From: Jiella flava
GTDB taxonomy: Bacteria > Pseudomonadota > Alphaproteobacteria > Rhizobiales > Rhizobiaceae
Direction: 5' to 3'
Length of the DNA stretch: 64,000 nt
Assembly (NCBI RefSeq): GCF_017349315.1
Contig: NZ_JAFMPP010000014.1
Location: 62,001-126,000 of the forward strand
The stretch's first letter is position 1, and every line of letters begins with the position of its first letter. This document shows, piece after piece, positions 17,589 to 27,000 of this stretch. Made by a program: the position numbers and the translations under genes. Below the pieces are notes generated by a model. It worked only from the letters and a program-made list of their open reading frames with translations, was not told the origin of the DNA and made no database searches.

Positions 17589-17807
17589 ATGACGAAATTT
17601 CGAAAGGGCCAGCATGTCGCCTGGTCGTGGGGCAAGGGCGAGGGCGAGGGCAAAGTGCAGGAGCACTTCAAGGACAAGGTGACGCGGACAATCGACGGCA
17701 CTGACGTCACCCGCGAGGCGAGCGACGATAACCCCGCCTATCTGATCGAACAGGACGACGGCAGCCGCGTCCTCAAATCGGAATCAGAATTGAAGAAGGC
17801 CGGTTGA
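17589..17807 (+). CDS. DUF2945 / HVA1 family TUDOR-like small protein
   Basis: A 72-residue protein matching the DUF2945 (hypervirulence-associated, TUDOR-like) family: FRKGQHVAWSWGKGEGEGKV at the start, then NPAYLIEQDDGSRVLKSESEL near the end. No molecular function is established. ATG 17589 follows AAAAGGATTTGCCAG, an acceptable ribosome binding site. It is a single gene between topoisomerase IB and the convergent YqaA-type gene. Confidence 0.88.
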   Translation: MTKFRKGQHVAWSWGKGEGEGKVQEHFKDKVTRTIDGTDVTREASDDNPAYLIEQDDGSRVLKSESELKKAG

Positions 17808-17870
17808 CCGATTTCGCCACCGAGCCTGTGTGCTTTTGGCCCGATCGTCTGTGAGCCGAACCTTGGCGTG

Positions 17871-18317
17871 TCAGACCCACGGCCAGCTCAGCACCCCCGC
17901 TGCGACCGCCAGATAGCGCGCGAGTTTGCCGAAGCCGACAAGAACAAGAAAAGCCGGAACGCTGACGCGCGCGATGCCGGCGATCACGGTTAAGACGTCG
18001 CCGATGATCGGCGCCCAGGCCAGCAGCAGACTCCAGATACCCCAGCGCTGGAAAAACGCGGTGAAGCGGTCGATCTGGCGCGGCGGGACGGGAAACCAGC
18101 GCCGGTCTTGAAAGGCGATCAGGAATCGCCCACAAACCCAGTTGACCAGCGAGCCGAGCGTGTTGCCCAGCGTCGCGAGGCCGATCAGCACGAAGGGGTC
18201 GGCGCTGCGTTCGGCAAGGCTTGCCGCCAGCACCAGCTCGGAGGCGCCGGGCAGGAAGGTCGCCGACAGAAAGGCCGACCAGAACACGGCGGCTTCGGAA
18301 GCAAACGCCGCGGTCAT
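17871..18317 (-). CDS. YqaA/DedA-like small membrane protein
   Basis: A 148-residue inner-membrane protein of the SNARE-associated/YqaA branch of the DedA superfamily. It shows the family features SATFLPGASELVLAAS, TLGNTLGSLVNWVCGR and a C-terminal half with WAPIIGDVLTVIAGIARV; the G-x-x-G-[D/N] pattern is typical. Three to four membrane helices are likely. DedA-type proteins are implicated in lipid carrier transport and membrane homeostasis; the role of YqaA itself is not settled. The ATG 18317 start fits the family length. Confidence 0.85.
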   Translation of the reverse strand: MTAAFASEAAVFWSAFLSATFLPGASELVLAASLAERSADPFVLIGLATLGNTLGSLVNWVCGRFLIAFQDRRWFPVPPRQIDRFTAFFQRWGIWSLLLAWAPIIGDVLTVIAGIARVSVPAFLVLVGFGKLARYLAVAAGVLSWPWV

Positions 18318-18397
18318 CGCGTCGCCGAGCTTGCGCCTGTGAAGGCATGGCCGAAGCGCGCCGACGCATGATCGAGATGGTCTCGCCGAAACCCTTT

Positions 18398-18491
18398 AGC
18401 GCGCCGTGCGTCCGATCGGACGGACAAAGGACGCGCACTTTGATGGGGTCGACGCATCGTGCTGTCCGAAAATCGCAAAGCTCGATGCGCG
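18398..18491 (-). repeat. Interspersed palindromic repeat, copy B
   Basis: Two-part repeat with the hairpin GTGCGTCC-GATC-GGACGGAC and the core GACGCATCGTGCTGTCCGAA, ending GATGCG. It is in reverse orientation relative to copies A, C and D. It lies in the 398-bp gene-free stretch 18318-18715 upstream of the YqaA-like gene. Nothing else was recognised in that stretch. Confidence 0.6.
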
Positions 18492-18715
18492 GGCCTTACG
18501 GCGATGGAGCGATCGGTCGTGGCCGCATCTAAAGACAGGCGCATCGGGAACGCGGAATGGGAAAGACGAATCGTTATCACACGGCCGTTCTGCCCTTCGG
18601 GCTGGCAAAAAGCCAGGGGATCGTCGCGACGCCCGCCATGACGGGACTGGCGAGCGTCGACCCTCACGCCGCCGGCTTTTTGACAGGCCAAGGCGTGAAT
18701 CCAGCCCTATCCAGC

Positions 18716-20503
18716 TCAGTTCGAAACGGCCGGCCGCGGGCTCGGCGCGTCGCCGCCGCTCATTTTCAGACTGGCTGCGATCTGCGGCGACAGATAAGCG
18801 TCCCAACACGGCGATAGCGAAATCTTCGTTTCGTTGGTCAAGGCCGGTGCGTAGAGATCGCGCAGGAGCCTGTTGGCCGCGGTGATCGGGCAGAGCGGAT
18901 AAAGGATCAGATCGGTGGCGCGCACCGAGGCGAGCACGCTTGCGTCGGGATTAGGCACCGCACGGGTTGGATCGGCGCCGATGGCGATCAGGCGGGGCGC
19001 CTGGCGGTCGAGCAGCCAGGGGAACGGATTGGTGAAGTTGAGGCTCATGATGGTGTTAAAGTGGATCTGCTTTTCCGCTTCGAGCGCCTTGATGGCGCCC
19101 ACGGCCTCGTCGACGCTCATCAGCCAGGTCAGCTGGAAATCCGGTTCGTTGTAAAGGGTATAGCTCGGCAGCTCGCCGGCCTTGGCGATCGCCTCGTAGG
19201 TTTTCGGATCGGTCGTGTAGATCGCCTTCATCACTCTGGCATGCTGCATGATTTCCGGGCGTTGGGTCACCGCGCCGAGCGTGCCGAGATGGGTGTTGGC
19301 CAGGCGCTCATATTTGATCTGGCCGATGAAGGCGCGGGCCCCGCGCGCGACGACTTCGGTGAGATAGGGCAGGGTGCTTGCCGCTATCAGCGTTGCCAGC
19401 AGCGCCGTGCGTGCAGCGTTGAGGGTGCCCCGGCGTTGCCAGGTCATCAGCAGAGCCGGCCAGACGAAAATGAAGCCTTGGCCGCCGGTATTTTGCGCCT
19501 CGACAAACAGCGCGGCGAAGGCCGTCGCGGCGACCCAGATCAGGGGCTGGTCGGCAAGGCCGGCGAGGGACGTGGCATTCGGCGTTTGGCTCACGGCTTT
19601 TGCCCGGCGGCCGAGGCCGCGAAAATCCATCACAAACAGCGCCAGGATGAGCAGGCAGAGCGGGCCGAAGACGCGAAAATGGATCGATGCGGCTTGCAGG
19701 AAGCGTTGCAGCAGGTCGCCCTCGTTGAGAAACAATAGGGCGAGGATGTCGTCGAGATAAGCGGTGATGATGCCCAGCCAAAGCTGCAAGACCGCCAATA
19801 CCGCAAGAAAGATGGCGGCCACCAGGAGCGACAGTTTGATGTCGACCCGGCGCGCCGAAAGCGCAACGACGCAAATAAGGCCACCGCCGATAAAGCCGGT
19901 GATCTTGATCAGGAACAGCGCCAGCATCGTGCCGGTGACAGTCAAAAACAGGGTGCGCCGAGCGGTGACGAAGAGCAGCGCGGCGCAGAGCACGTAAAGG
20001 ATCTCGGCGATCTGGCGATTGTAGATGCCGAAGCCGTCGACGCTTGGAAAGTAGTAATATTCGGTGACGTTGATCGGCAGGATCTGGAAGACGAGGAAGG
20101 GCAAGAGGAGCGCCAGCGCCGTTCCGCGCGAGCGCTTGTCGACATCGGCGACGACGAGCGCGATCAACGGCCCGGTGACGATGAGCGTCGACCATTGGAC
20201 AAGCAGCAGCGGCTGTCCGCGGGGGAAAATCGCGTCCACGGCGGCAAACAGCCAGTAGCCGAGCGGGCCGACCGGCGTGAAGAAGTCGACGCCCGGAATC
20301 TGGCCCGAGAAGATCCGATTGGCCGCGTCGAAATAGATGAACAGATCCCAGTAGAATGCCCCGATCGGAACCGTCAACGGCAGCAAAAGCAGGCATCCGA
20401 GTACGACGATTGTCGCGGCGAGAATGAGCAAAGGAGAACAAAGCCGTGCCAGAACGCGCGTCTGGCGGTCATGATGTCCAGCGGAAATCATCGTCACGAT
20501 CAA
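18716..20503 (-). CDS. Polytopic membrane protein, probable GT-C-like glycosyltransferase
   Basis: A 595-residue protein with about ten hydrophobic helices in its first 400 residues and a soluble C-terminal domain of about 190 residues. The first external loop carries acidic residues after helix 1 (YWDLFIYFDAANRI), as in GT-C enzymes that use polyprenyl-phosphate sugars. The segment GQIPGVDFFTPVGPLGYW resembles PMT/ArnT-type loops. I do not recognise a named family. It may add a sugar to a surface glycan. It is alone, between the AraC-type regulator and a gene-free stretch. Confidence 0.6.
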   Translation of the reverse strand: MIVTMISAGHHDRQTRVLARLCSPLLILAATIVVLGCLLLLPLTVPIGAFYWDLFIYFDAANRIFSGQIPGVDFFTPVGPLGYWLFAAVDAIFPRGQPLLLVQWSTLIVTGPLIALVVADVDKRSRGTALALLLPFLVFQILPINVTEYYYFPSVDGFGIYNRQIAEILYVLCAALLFVTARRTLFLTVTGTMLALFLIKITGFIGGGLICVVALSARRVDIKLSLLVAAIFLAVLAVLQLWLGIITAYLDDILALLFLNEGDLLQRFLQAASIHFRVFGPLCLLILALFVMDFRGLGRRAKAVSQTPNATSLAGLADQPLIWVAATAFAALFVEAQNTGGQGFIFVWPALLMTWQRRGTLNAARTALLATLIAASTLPYLTEVVARGARAFIGQIKYERLANTHLGTLGAVTQRPEIMQHARVMKAIYTTDPKTYEAIAKAGELPSYTLYNEPDFQLTWLMSVDEAVGAIKALEAEKQIHFNTIMSLNFTNPFPWLLDRQAPRLIAIGADPTRAVPNPDASVLASVRATDLILYPLCPITAANRLLRDLYAPALTNETKISLSPCWDAYLSPQIAASLKMSGGDAPSPRPAVSN

Positions 20504-20629
20504 TCGTCCCCCAATGAAGATCGGATCGTCGAATAATACCGTTGCGGAATTAAAAAACGCTTGAGGATCAAACGCTCAGCGGCAACCGCGACGATGAGGC
20601 CGCGATCAAAGGCGGGCCACGGGGAGACC

Positions 20630-21736
20630 TCAGGCGACCGACGCCATGGCGGTCTGCCGGCCGGCGCGTTCCTGCTGCGGCGAGCGGGTATAGAGTTCGC
20701 GATAGCATTTGGCGAAATGCGAGGCCGAGACGAAGCCGCAGGCCATGGCGATCTCGACGATCGGCATGGGAGACTGGCGTAACAGATGGCGGGATCGATC
20801 GAGCCGGATTTCGAGGTAATAGCGCGCTGGCGAGCGGCCCATCTCGCGCTCGAACAGCCGCTCCACCTGCCGACGCGACAGGCCGACGTGATCGGCGATC
20901 TCGGCGAGCGACAGCGGATCGGCGAGATTGGCTTCCATGATTTCGATGGCCCGCACGACTTTGGCGTGCTGGACGCCGAGGCGGGCGCGCAGGGGCAGCC
21001 GCTGGCGGTCATGGGCAGCGCGAACCCGGTCGGTCAGCGCCTGTTCGCAGACGCGATTGACGACCTCCTCGCCGAGATCGTCGCGGATCAGCGCCAGCAT
21101 CATGTCGAGCGAGGCGGTGCCGCCGGCGCAGGTGTGGAGGTTGTGATCGACCTCGAACAGCTCGGCAAAGGCTTCGACTCGGGGAAAGGTTTCGGCGAAA
21201 CCGGCGAGGTTTTCCCAGTGGATCGCACAGCGCCGGCCAGAGAGCAGCCCGGCGCGGGCGAGAATCCAGGCGCCGGTGCAGATCCCGCCGACGGCGATGC
21301 CGCGCTGATACGCCTCGCGCAGATAGGAAAACAGCGCCTTGTCTTGACAGTCCTCGACGAAGACGCCCGAACAGGCAAAGATCATCGTCGGCCGCTCGGC
21401 GGAGATCAGTCGGCGCCGCTCGGCCGCGACCGAGCCTGCGACGGAGCAGGCAACCGCATTCGAGGCCGCGACGGCCGCGCCGTCGGTCGACACCAGGCGC
21501 CAGCGATAGACCTCGCGCCCGACGATGCGGTTGGCAATGCGCAGGGGCTCAATGGCGTTGGCAAAGCCGATCATCGAGAAATTCGGGATCAGCAGGAAGA
21601 CGATGGTACGCTGCGGCCCGCCACCCACCTGGCCTGATCCTTCTGGGCCGGGCCGCGTCGCAACGCCTGTCTGTCCTGCGTCATCCATTGCCGCGGCCTT
21701 CGATCGCGATTTCGTCCATTCGGTTTCATTGCGCAC
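20630..21736 (-). CDS. GlxA-type transcriptional regulator (DJ-1/PfpI + AraC HTH)
   Basis: A 368-residue regulator with an N-terminal DJ-1/PfpI-like domain (FLLIPNFSMIGFANAIEPLR, then VGGICTGAWILARAGLL, where Cys replaces the protease nucleophile context) and a C-terminal AraC DNA-binding domain. In the latter, SLAEIADHVGLSRRQVERLF and VEIAMACGFVSASHFAKCYR are the two HTH units. The segment CAIHWENLAGFAETFP is typical of the GbdR/CdhR branch, which controls choline, betaine or carnitine breakdown, but no such genes are next to it. The start could be ATG 21736 or an internal Met at residue 17. Confidence 0.88.
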   Translation of the reverse strand: MRNETEWTKSRSKAAAMDDAGQTGVATRPGPEGSGQVGGGPQRTIVFLLIPNFSMIGFANAIEPLRIANRIVGREVYRWRLVSTDGAAVAASNAVACSVAGSVAAERRRLISAERPTMIFACSGVFVEDCQDKALFSYLREAYQRGIAVGGICTGAWILARAGLLSGRRCAIHWENLAGFAETFPRVEAFAELFEVDHNLHTCAGGTASLDMMLALIRDDLGEEVVNRVCEQALTDRVRAAHDRQRLPLRARLGVQHAKVVRAIEIMEANLADPLSLAEIADHVGLSRRQVERLFEREMGRSPARYYLEIRLDRSRHLLRQSPMPIVEIAMACGFVSASHFAKCYRELYTRSPQQERAGRQTAMASVA

Positions 21737-21864
21737 GCGAACGGTGTCGAAATTTCGTCAGCAACGCAAGATCAGCAAGCTCCGTCATGACGCAAGCGAT
21801 GTCGCGGTCTGTCGATCGGAGAGATTTCAGCCCGCATCTCGCTGCGGCAACACTGGCTGTTCGC

Positions 21865-22242
21865 TCATGGTCGCGACAGGCGGCGATGATTAGCGCGCAC
21901 TCGTTTGGCGTAAGGGGCGAGGCCGGCGCTGACGATCGCATCGGCCGGATTGCCCTTGGCCCGCCGGCCGGTCATCGCCGCCACCACCGCGTCGCTGCCG
22001 GCCTTGGCGAAGGCGGTCTGCATCGCGGCGGTGGCCTCGCGGGCGGCGTCGAGTTTTTCGCTGACCATTCGGGTGGCCTCGCGGCCGTCGCGGGCAGTTG
22101 GCGCAGTCGCGATGGCGAAGCCGAGCTGCGACAGGCGGGTCGCGACGACGAGCGGCGCGAAGGTCGCGATCGTGGTCATCTCGGCCAGCGCCTTGGGAGC
22201 TTCGAGCCAGGGCATGGCGAAGAACGGATCGTAAAGACGCAT
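21865..22242 (-). CDS. Hypothetical protein, small, phasin-like composition
   Basis: A 125-residue protein of no family that I recognise. It begins MRLYDPFFAMPWLEAP, has a hydrophobic stretch (IATFAPLVVATRLSQLGFAI) and then an Ala-rich amphipathic helix (SEKLDAAREATAAMQTAF) reminiscent of phasins that coat polyhydroxyalkanoate granules. The C-terminus is basic. Start ATG 22240-22242 was chosen because upstream sequence in the same frame does not look coding. The phasin suggestion rests on composition only. Confidence 0.5.
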   Translation of the reverse strand: MRLYDPFFAMPWLEAPKALAEMTTIATFAPLVVATRLSQLGFAIATAPTARDGREATRMVSEKLDAAREATAAMQTAFAKAGSDAVVAAMTGRRAKGNPADAIVSAGLAPYAKRVRANHRRLSRP

Positions 22243-22333
22243 TGGGATTGCCTCAAAGGTTTGCGAGGAAAACGGCTTCGACGCGGATTTCGTCGCAGCT
22301 CGGCACTGCGTTATTTCCGGTCGCGGCTTGGCG

Positions 22334-22978
22334 TTAGAACAGCTGCAGCAGTGTAAACAGCGCCGCGCCGTAAACGCCGCCGAGAATCGCAAGGCCGATC
22401 ACGCCGACGATGAGAGCCGCGATCAGCCACAGACCGTCGCGGGTGCTGATCGCGACGCCGACGATGGCGATCGAAATTCCCGGGATCAGATTGCTGAGCG
22501 GAAACGGGATGGCGACGATGATTGCCATGACGAAGCAGTACCAGCCAACCAGTGAAAGCAGCAGGCGCTCGGGTTCCAGCCAATAGCGATGCCGTGCCAC
22601 CCGCTCGACCCAGCGCAACGCCGGGCCGATCTTGGTCATCACCAGCGCGATCCGATCCGGGCTGAGCTTCATGCGCTGGACCGATTCCGGCAGCCACAAC
22701 CGATGCCGCCCGATGGCCAGCTGAATGGTGAAGAACATCAGCGGCAAGCCGATAAAGAACGAGGCCGGCGGCGGCAGCGGCACCAGATTGAGGCCGCCGA
22801 ACAGAATGAAGAAAGCGCCGAAGGCTCGTGTATCGAAGGCTTGCGAGAGTTCGCCGATCGTCGGATCGCGGCGATTGCGGTGGCTGTGGGCGCGAAGGAT
22901 GGCGGAAATTCGCTTCTGCCGCGACCTGCCTCGGTTGCGAAGGGTGTGGCGCAGATGGGAAAAACCGCCTGGGGACAC
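22334..22978 (-). CDS. ExoD family exopolysaccharide-related membrane protein
   Basis: ExoD-type inner-membrane protein of about 214 residues. The family core is clear: TIGELSQAFDTRAFGAFFILFGGLNLVP, followed by PPASFFIGLPLMFFTIQLAIG and four C-terminal hydrophobic helices ending near the stop. ExoD was first linked to exopolysaccharide production and alkaline tolerance in Sinorhizobium; the molecular role is unknown. No ATG fits the N-terminus. GTG 22978 (MSPGGFSHLRH) is my best guess, and GTG 23071 is the longest form. Confidence 0.8.
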   Translation of the reverse strand: MSPGGFSHLRHTLRNRGRSRQKRISAILRAHSHRNRRDPTIGELSQAFDTRAFGAFFILFGGLNLVPLPPPASFFIGLPLMFFTIQLAIGRHRLWLPESVQRMKLSPDRIALVMTKIGPALRWVERVARHRYWLEPERLLLSLVGWYCFVMAIIVAIPFPLSNLIPGISIAIVGVAISTRDGLWLIAALIVGVIGLAILGGVYGAALFTLLQLF

Positions 22979-23185
22979 GGGGCGAAGCTCTAACGTGTGA
23001 CATGTCGAGTGATGGCGACGGAATCGTCTGCTTGCGCGCGTTCCCGTCGCCGGCCGATTGGGACCGGCCACGGCTCACTATGCCCTTTCAGTGGTTAAGT
23101 CGAGGTTTGGATCGTTTCTGCGCGCTTGGCCGCGGATCGGCGCGAGCCGACCGGCGGACCGGGGTTGCTGTGTGAGTGCCCGCGA

Positions 23186-24334
23186 TCAGCCGTCGCTGAG
23201 GTCGAAGACTTCGACCGAATGCGGCGGCACGTCGCGATCGATGAAGCGCGGATTGTCCAAGGTTTCCATAGCGTCGGCGAAGCCGTCGGCCCATCGTTCC
23301 TCGATCGAGGCGCGGGAGAATTCGTAGTCCTTGGAATCGCCGCCCGTCGCGCTCCGACGATAGATAAGGTGAACGATGGTGATCGAGGCGTCGTTTGATG
23401 CCTCGAGCAAGCGTCGGGCGTCCGCATCGGATTCGAGCTCCGGCGGCAGCTTGCGCAACAGCCGGTGTAAAGCGCGTTTAAGCTCGCGCTGCTCCTTCAT
23501 CATGTCGGTGTTCAACCGCGTCCGGCTGGAGAAGCGGATGTCCTTTTCGCGTTCGCCGACATCGAAAATCGTCTTCGGCACAGGCCCCCGGGCGCTGAAC
23601 AGATCCACCTGGAAGATGCACATGTCGTGCTGGTGATCGCGGTCGAGGACATATTGCAACGGCGTGTTGGAGACCAACCCGCCATCCCAATACCAATGTC
23701 CGTCGATCTCGATCGGCGGAAATCCGGGCGGTAATGCACCGCTGGCCATGACGTGCTCCGGGCCGATGCGGGTGTCGTTGCTGTCGAAATAGCGGAAATT
23801 GCCCGTCTCGACATTCACGGCACCCAGGCTGACCCGCGTCTCGCCGTTGTTCAGCCGATCGAAGTCGATCAGCCGTTCGAGGGTTCGGCGCAACGGCCCG
23901 GTGTCGTAGAAGCCGACGTCGCCGGGCACGCCGTCCGGGACGAGATAAGTCGGTGGAAAGCGCGGTTTGAAGAAGCCTGGAACACCGTAGAGAACCGACG
24001 AGGCCGCGCTGGCCTCGTTAAACGCGGCATGGGCGAAATTGCCGGGCCAGGCCGGCCCGAACACCGTGTTCGATGAGACCTCGCTCCAAAAGTCGCGCAT
24101 TGCGGCGACGCGCTCGCCGGGCGGATTGCCGGCAATGAGCGCGCAATTGATCGCGCCGATCGAAATCCCGGAGACCCAATCGGGCCTTGCGCCGTGATGG
24201 GCCAGAGCTTCGAATGCGCCGCCTTGATAGGAGCCAAGTGCGCCGCCGCCCTGAAAGACGAGAACAAGCTTCTCGTCACCCTTGGTGATGGCGGTGTCGT
24301 TGGAGATTTTGGGTCGGGATGCGTTGCGTGACAT
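23186..24334 (-). CDS. Patatin-like phospholipase family protein (DUF3734-type)
   Basis: A 382-residue patatin-family hydrolase. The oxyanion motif GGGALGSYQGG (about residues 30-40), the nucleophile elbow SGISIGAINCAL with Ser in GISIG, and the catalytic Asp in WYWDGGLVSNTP are all intact, so the Ser-Asp dyad is complete. The C-terminal region with FSRASIEERWADGFADAM matches DUF3734-containing patatins found widely in Proteobacteria, sometimes beside polyhydroxybutyrate genes. Cytoplasmic, with no signal peptide. ATG 24334 start. Confidence 0.92.
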   Translation of the reverse strand: MSRNASRPKISNDTAITKGDEKLVLVFQGGGALGSYQGGAFEALAHHGARPDWVSGISIGAINCALIAGNPPGERVAAMRDFWSEVSSNTVFGPAWPGNFAHAAFNEASAASSVLYGVPGFFKPRFPPTYLVPDGVPGDVGFYDTGPLRRTLERLIDFDRLNNGETRVSLGAVNVETGNFRYFDSNDTRIGPEHVMASGALPPGFPPIEIDGHWYWDGGLVSNTPLQYVLDRDHQHDMCIFQVDLFSARGPVPKTIFDVGEREKDIRFSSRTRLNTDMMKEQRELKRALHRLLRKLPPELESDADARRLLEASNDASITIVHLIYRRSATGGDSKDYEFSRASIEERWADGFADAMETLDNPRFIDRDVPPHSVEVFDLSDG

Positions 24335-24548
24335 GGCGATTCAACCTCAGTATGAATCGACGGCCTGCGGGTGGGGCCGGTCCGGCAGGTCGACCAGGAG
24401 ACGAAACGCTATTTATTGCGGCGCAATACGGAAGAAAGGGAAGGTTACAAACGGCTCGCAGGATTGTGCTTGGCCACCGGAACATTCCCGCTCCTTGAAC
24501 GTTGAAAACGCAGCTGGAACGGCGAATTTTCAGGGAGTATCAGATATC

Positions 24549-24692
24549 ATGAAACGTCACACGCTCGTCTTTGGTCTTCTGGCCGGCATGCTGCTGGTCT
24601 CGGCGTGCGCCAACACCGTGCGCGGTGTCGGCCGCGATGTCGGCAACACGGTTCATGCGACCGGCCAGGCGGTGGAAGACGTCGCCCGCTGA
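24549..24692 (+). CDS. Entericidin A/B family lipoprotein
   Basis: A 47-residue small lipoprotein. The N-terminus MKRHTLVFGLLAG leads into the lipobox LVSAC (Cys at about residue 20), followed by the entericidin core ANTVRGVGRDVGNTVHATG and a C-terminal AVEDVAR. Entericidins are small membrane lipoproteins tied to stress response or toxin-antidote behaviour in enterobacteria; in alphaproteobacteria they are very common and poorly understood. The ATG is preceded by CAGGGAGTATCAG. It converges on the GT2 gene. Confidence 0.88.
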   Translation: MKRHTLVFGLLAGMLLVSACANTVRGVGRDVGNTVHATGQAVEDVAR

Positions 24693-24818
24693 TTGAGTGC
24701 CGACCGGCGGTGCTGCGGGTCACGCACCGCAGCATTCAATGTGCTGTCGGCGGCAAGTCTGGGCGGCGCGTGGATTGCCGGATCGATTGTCGGTTGTTTT
24801 TTCTCGACGCCGATCCCG

Positions 24819-26894
24819 TCACGGGAGGCTCGCTGCATCTTGCGGCAACCCCCCGCATGCGGCGGGAAAATGAGTTTCGCCCAGAAATGGTTCGACCCGG
24901 TGGCGGTGAGCATCATGGTCGGCACGCGATTCGAGCCCGTGCGGGGTCTTTTCCCAGTTATGCGGATCGGTCACCAGATGCAGCACTGCGCGGAGCGAGG
25001 CGAGCGCCAGCAAAATCCAGTACGCTGGGAGCCAAAGATAGCGGTATTGCAGCCCTCGGCGTTCCTTGGGCTCCATTGCCACAGCTGACAGGACAACGAA
25101 GAGGCCGTAGGCCGCGATGACGTTGAAGATATCGAGCCATAGCAGCCACCCGATCTGGGCGAAGAACTGATAGCCGGCGGCGATGGAGCCTGCTTCCGCT
25201 ATCAGACACAGAAACAGCAGCGGGTGCGCCAGCGACGACAGCAGCATGTTTAAAAACAGGAGCTGGAACACCACCGTCGCTCGCAGCCCGAGCTGCGCGT
25301 AGAGCAGCCGCGGCTGGCGCATGTGCAAAAGATAGGTGATGAACCACCCCTTCATCCATCGGGTGCGTTGCCGGTGCCAGACGCCCCAGCGCTCGGGGGC
25401 GTGTTCGTAGGTCGGGCGGGTCAGCGTTCCAATGCGAAACCCGGCGCGCGCCAGCCGAATGCCGAGATCGGCGTCTTCGGTGACATTATGCGAATCCCAG
25501 CCGCCGACATCGACAAGATGCTGGCGGATGAAATGGTTGGAGGTGCCGCCGAGCGGCAGCGGCAGTCCGCGATGGGCGAGCCACGGCAAGAGCTTGCGGA
25601 AGTGGGCGGCGTATTCGAAAGCAAAGAGCGCTGCCAGCCAGTGTGCGTCGCCATTGGTGACCACCAGCGGCGCCTGCAGACAGGCAAGGTTGCTCGGCCC
25701 GGTCCGAAATCGCAGATAGGCTTCCCGCAATTGGGCAGGATCCGGCGCGTCTTCGGCGTCGTAAAGCACGAGGAATTCGCCATGGGCGAGGGGGAGGGCG
25801 TAATTCAGCGCTTTCGGCTTGGTGCGCGGCTCGCCCGGCGGCACCACCACCAGCGAAAATTGTGGCTTGCCAGCGATGGCCCGGCTCACGGCGGCGGTCG
25901 TTGCCGCATCGTCGGCCTCGCAGATCAGCTTGATGTCGAGCCGCGATTTCGGCCAGTCCAATTGATCGAGGGCGGCAACCAGTGTCGTCACCACGGCCGT
26001 CTCGTGGTGGAGCGCGGCCAGCACGCTGTAGACCGGCACGGCGCGGGCCTCGGTTTCGAGAACGCCGGGTTCGGGAAGAGCCTCGTGGGTCGCGATGGCG
26101 AGATGCGGGGTGTGGATCGCCGGCAAGCGGAAGGCGATGCTTGCCGCGAAAAACCCCGTCGCGACGACATGGGCCAGCACGAAGGCAAAGGCGGGCGTGA
26201 TGGCGAAGAGGGCGATGGTTGTCGCAACAAGAATCAGCGCAATGACCGCTTGCATGGGCTCGATCACCGTCCGTGCTGACAGGCGCGGCATGTCAGCTGA
26301 AAACGAGAGCCGCGCGGCGCGATAGCGTTTCGCCGCCGTCTGCCGGTCGATGGCGCGGGTTGCCGAGTGGCCGCTGGTGACCCGTATGATCCGGCTTATG
26401 CGCGGCCAACGGGCAAGATAGCTGGCGACGGCATCCAGACACTCGATGGTCGGGCGGATGAAGATTCGCCCGTCGAGCCGGTCGTTGCAGATTTTGAGGA
26501 GGCGTGGCGGAGAACGCTGGAGCATCGCTGCGGGGTCGATGATCCGGTCACCCTCGGCAATCGGCTCGAAGGTGAGGCTAAGATGGCGGGCGATGATCTC
26601 GCCGAAGCGGTCTTCATCGAGCATGCCGGCGGTGATCAGCTCGCTCGCCAGGTCGCTGCCGTGGCGCAGCGCGGCGAAATGGGCGCGCAAGGCGGTGTCG
26701 TGGTTGATCCCGAGATCGGCGAACAAAAGGCGCTGGCGGGTGGTGAACCAGGGCGGCAGGGGGCGGGCGATGTCTCGGGGCCATCGGCGGCGCATGTCCG
26801 AACCGGCGTCCGGGTGCTTCGGCTGCTTGCTCGCGCCGCGGGCGATCAGATAGGAAGAGGCATGCGGAGGGACCTGGTCGACAGCCTCGAGCAA
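24819..26894 (-). CDS. Membrane glycosyltransferase family 2 with N-terminal regulatory region
   Basis: A 691-residue GT2 enzyme. A soluble N-terminal region of about 200 residues (LRHGSDLASELITAGMLDEDRFGEIIARHL) resembles the helical domains found before GspE/MshE-type N-domains. Two hydrophobic helices follow, then the GT2 catalytic core with DAEDAPDPAQL (DxD-type), TEDADLGIRL and the processive-synthase signature QRTRWMKG (QxxRW). Several C-terminal helices follow, ending DPHNWEKTPHG. It probably polymerises or exports a surface beta-glycan. Substrate unknown. Divergent from the binding-protein gene at 27001. Confidence 0.85.
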   Translation of the reverse strand: MLEAVDQVPPHASSYLIARGASKQPKHPDAGSDMRRRWPRDIARPLPPWFTTRQRLLFADLGINHDTALRAHFAALRHGSDLASELITAGMLDEDRFGEIIARHLSLTFEPIAEGDRIIDPAAMLQRSPPRLLKICNDRLDGRIFIRPTIECLDAVASYLARWPRISRIIRVTSGHSATRAIDRQTAAKRYRAARLSFSADMPRLSARTVIEPMQAVIALILVATTIALFAITPAFAFVLAHVVATGFFAASIAFRLPAIHTPHLAIATHEALPEPGVLETEARAVPVYSVLAALHHETAVVTTLVAALDQLDWPKSRLDIKLICEADDAATTAAVSRAIAGKPQFSLVVVPPGEPRTKPKALNYALPLAHGEFLVLYDAEDAPDPAQLREAYLRFRTGPSNLACLQAPLVVTNGDAHWLAALFAFEYAAHFRKLLPWLAHRGLPLPLGGTSNHFIRQHLVDVGGWDSHNVTEDADLGIRLARAGFRIGTLTRPTYEHAPERWGVWHRQRTRWMKGWFITYLLHMRQPRLLYAQLGLRATVVFQLLFLNMLLSSLAHPLLFLCLIAEAGSIAAGYQFFAQIGWLLWLDIFNVIAAYGLFVVLSAVAMEPKERRGLQYRYLWLPAYWILLALASLRAVLHLVTDPHNWEKTPHGLESRADHDAHRHRVEPFLGETHFPAACGGLPQDAASLP

Positions 26895-27000
26895 TCAAAC
26901 CTCCGCAGCCGTGAGACGATGGTGTGCGAGAATTTACAACGGTAAATATATCGTCTCGAAAATCGATGATCGGGTAAACGAACTGTTGAGGGAAAAATTC

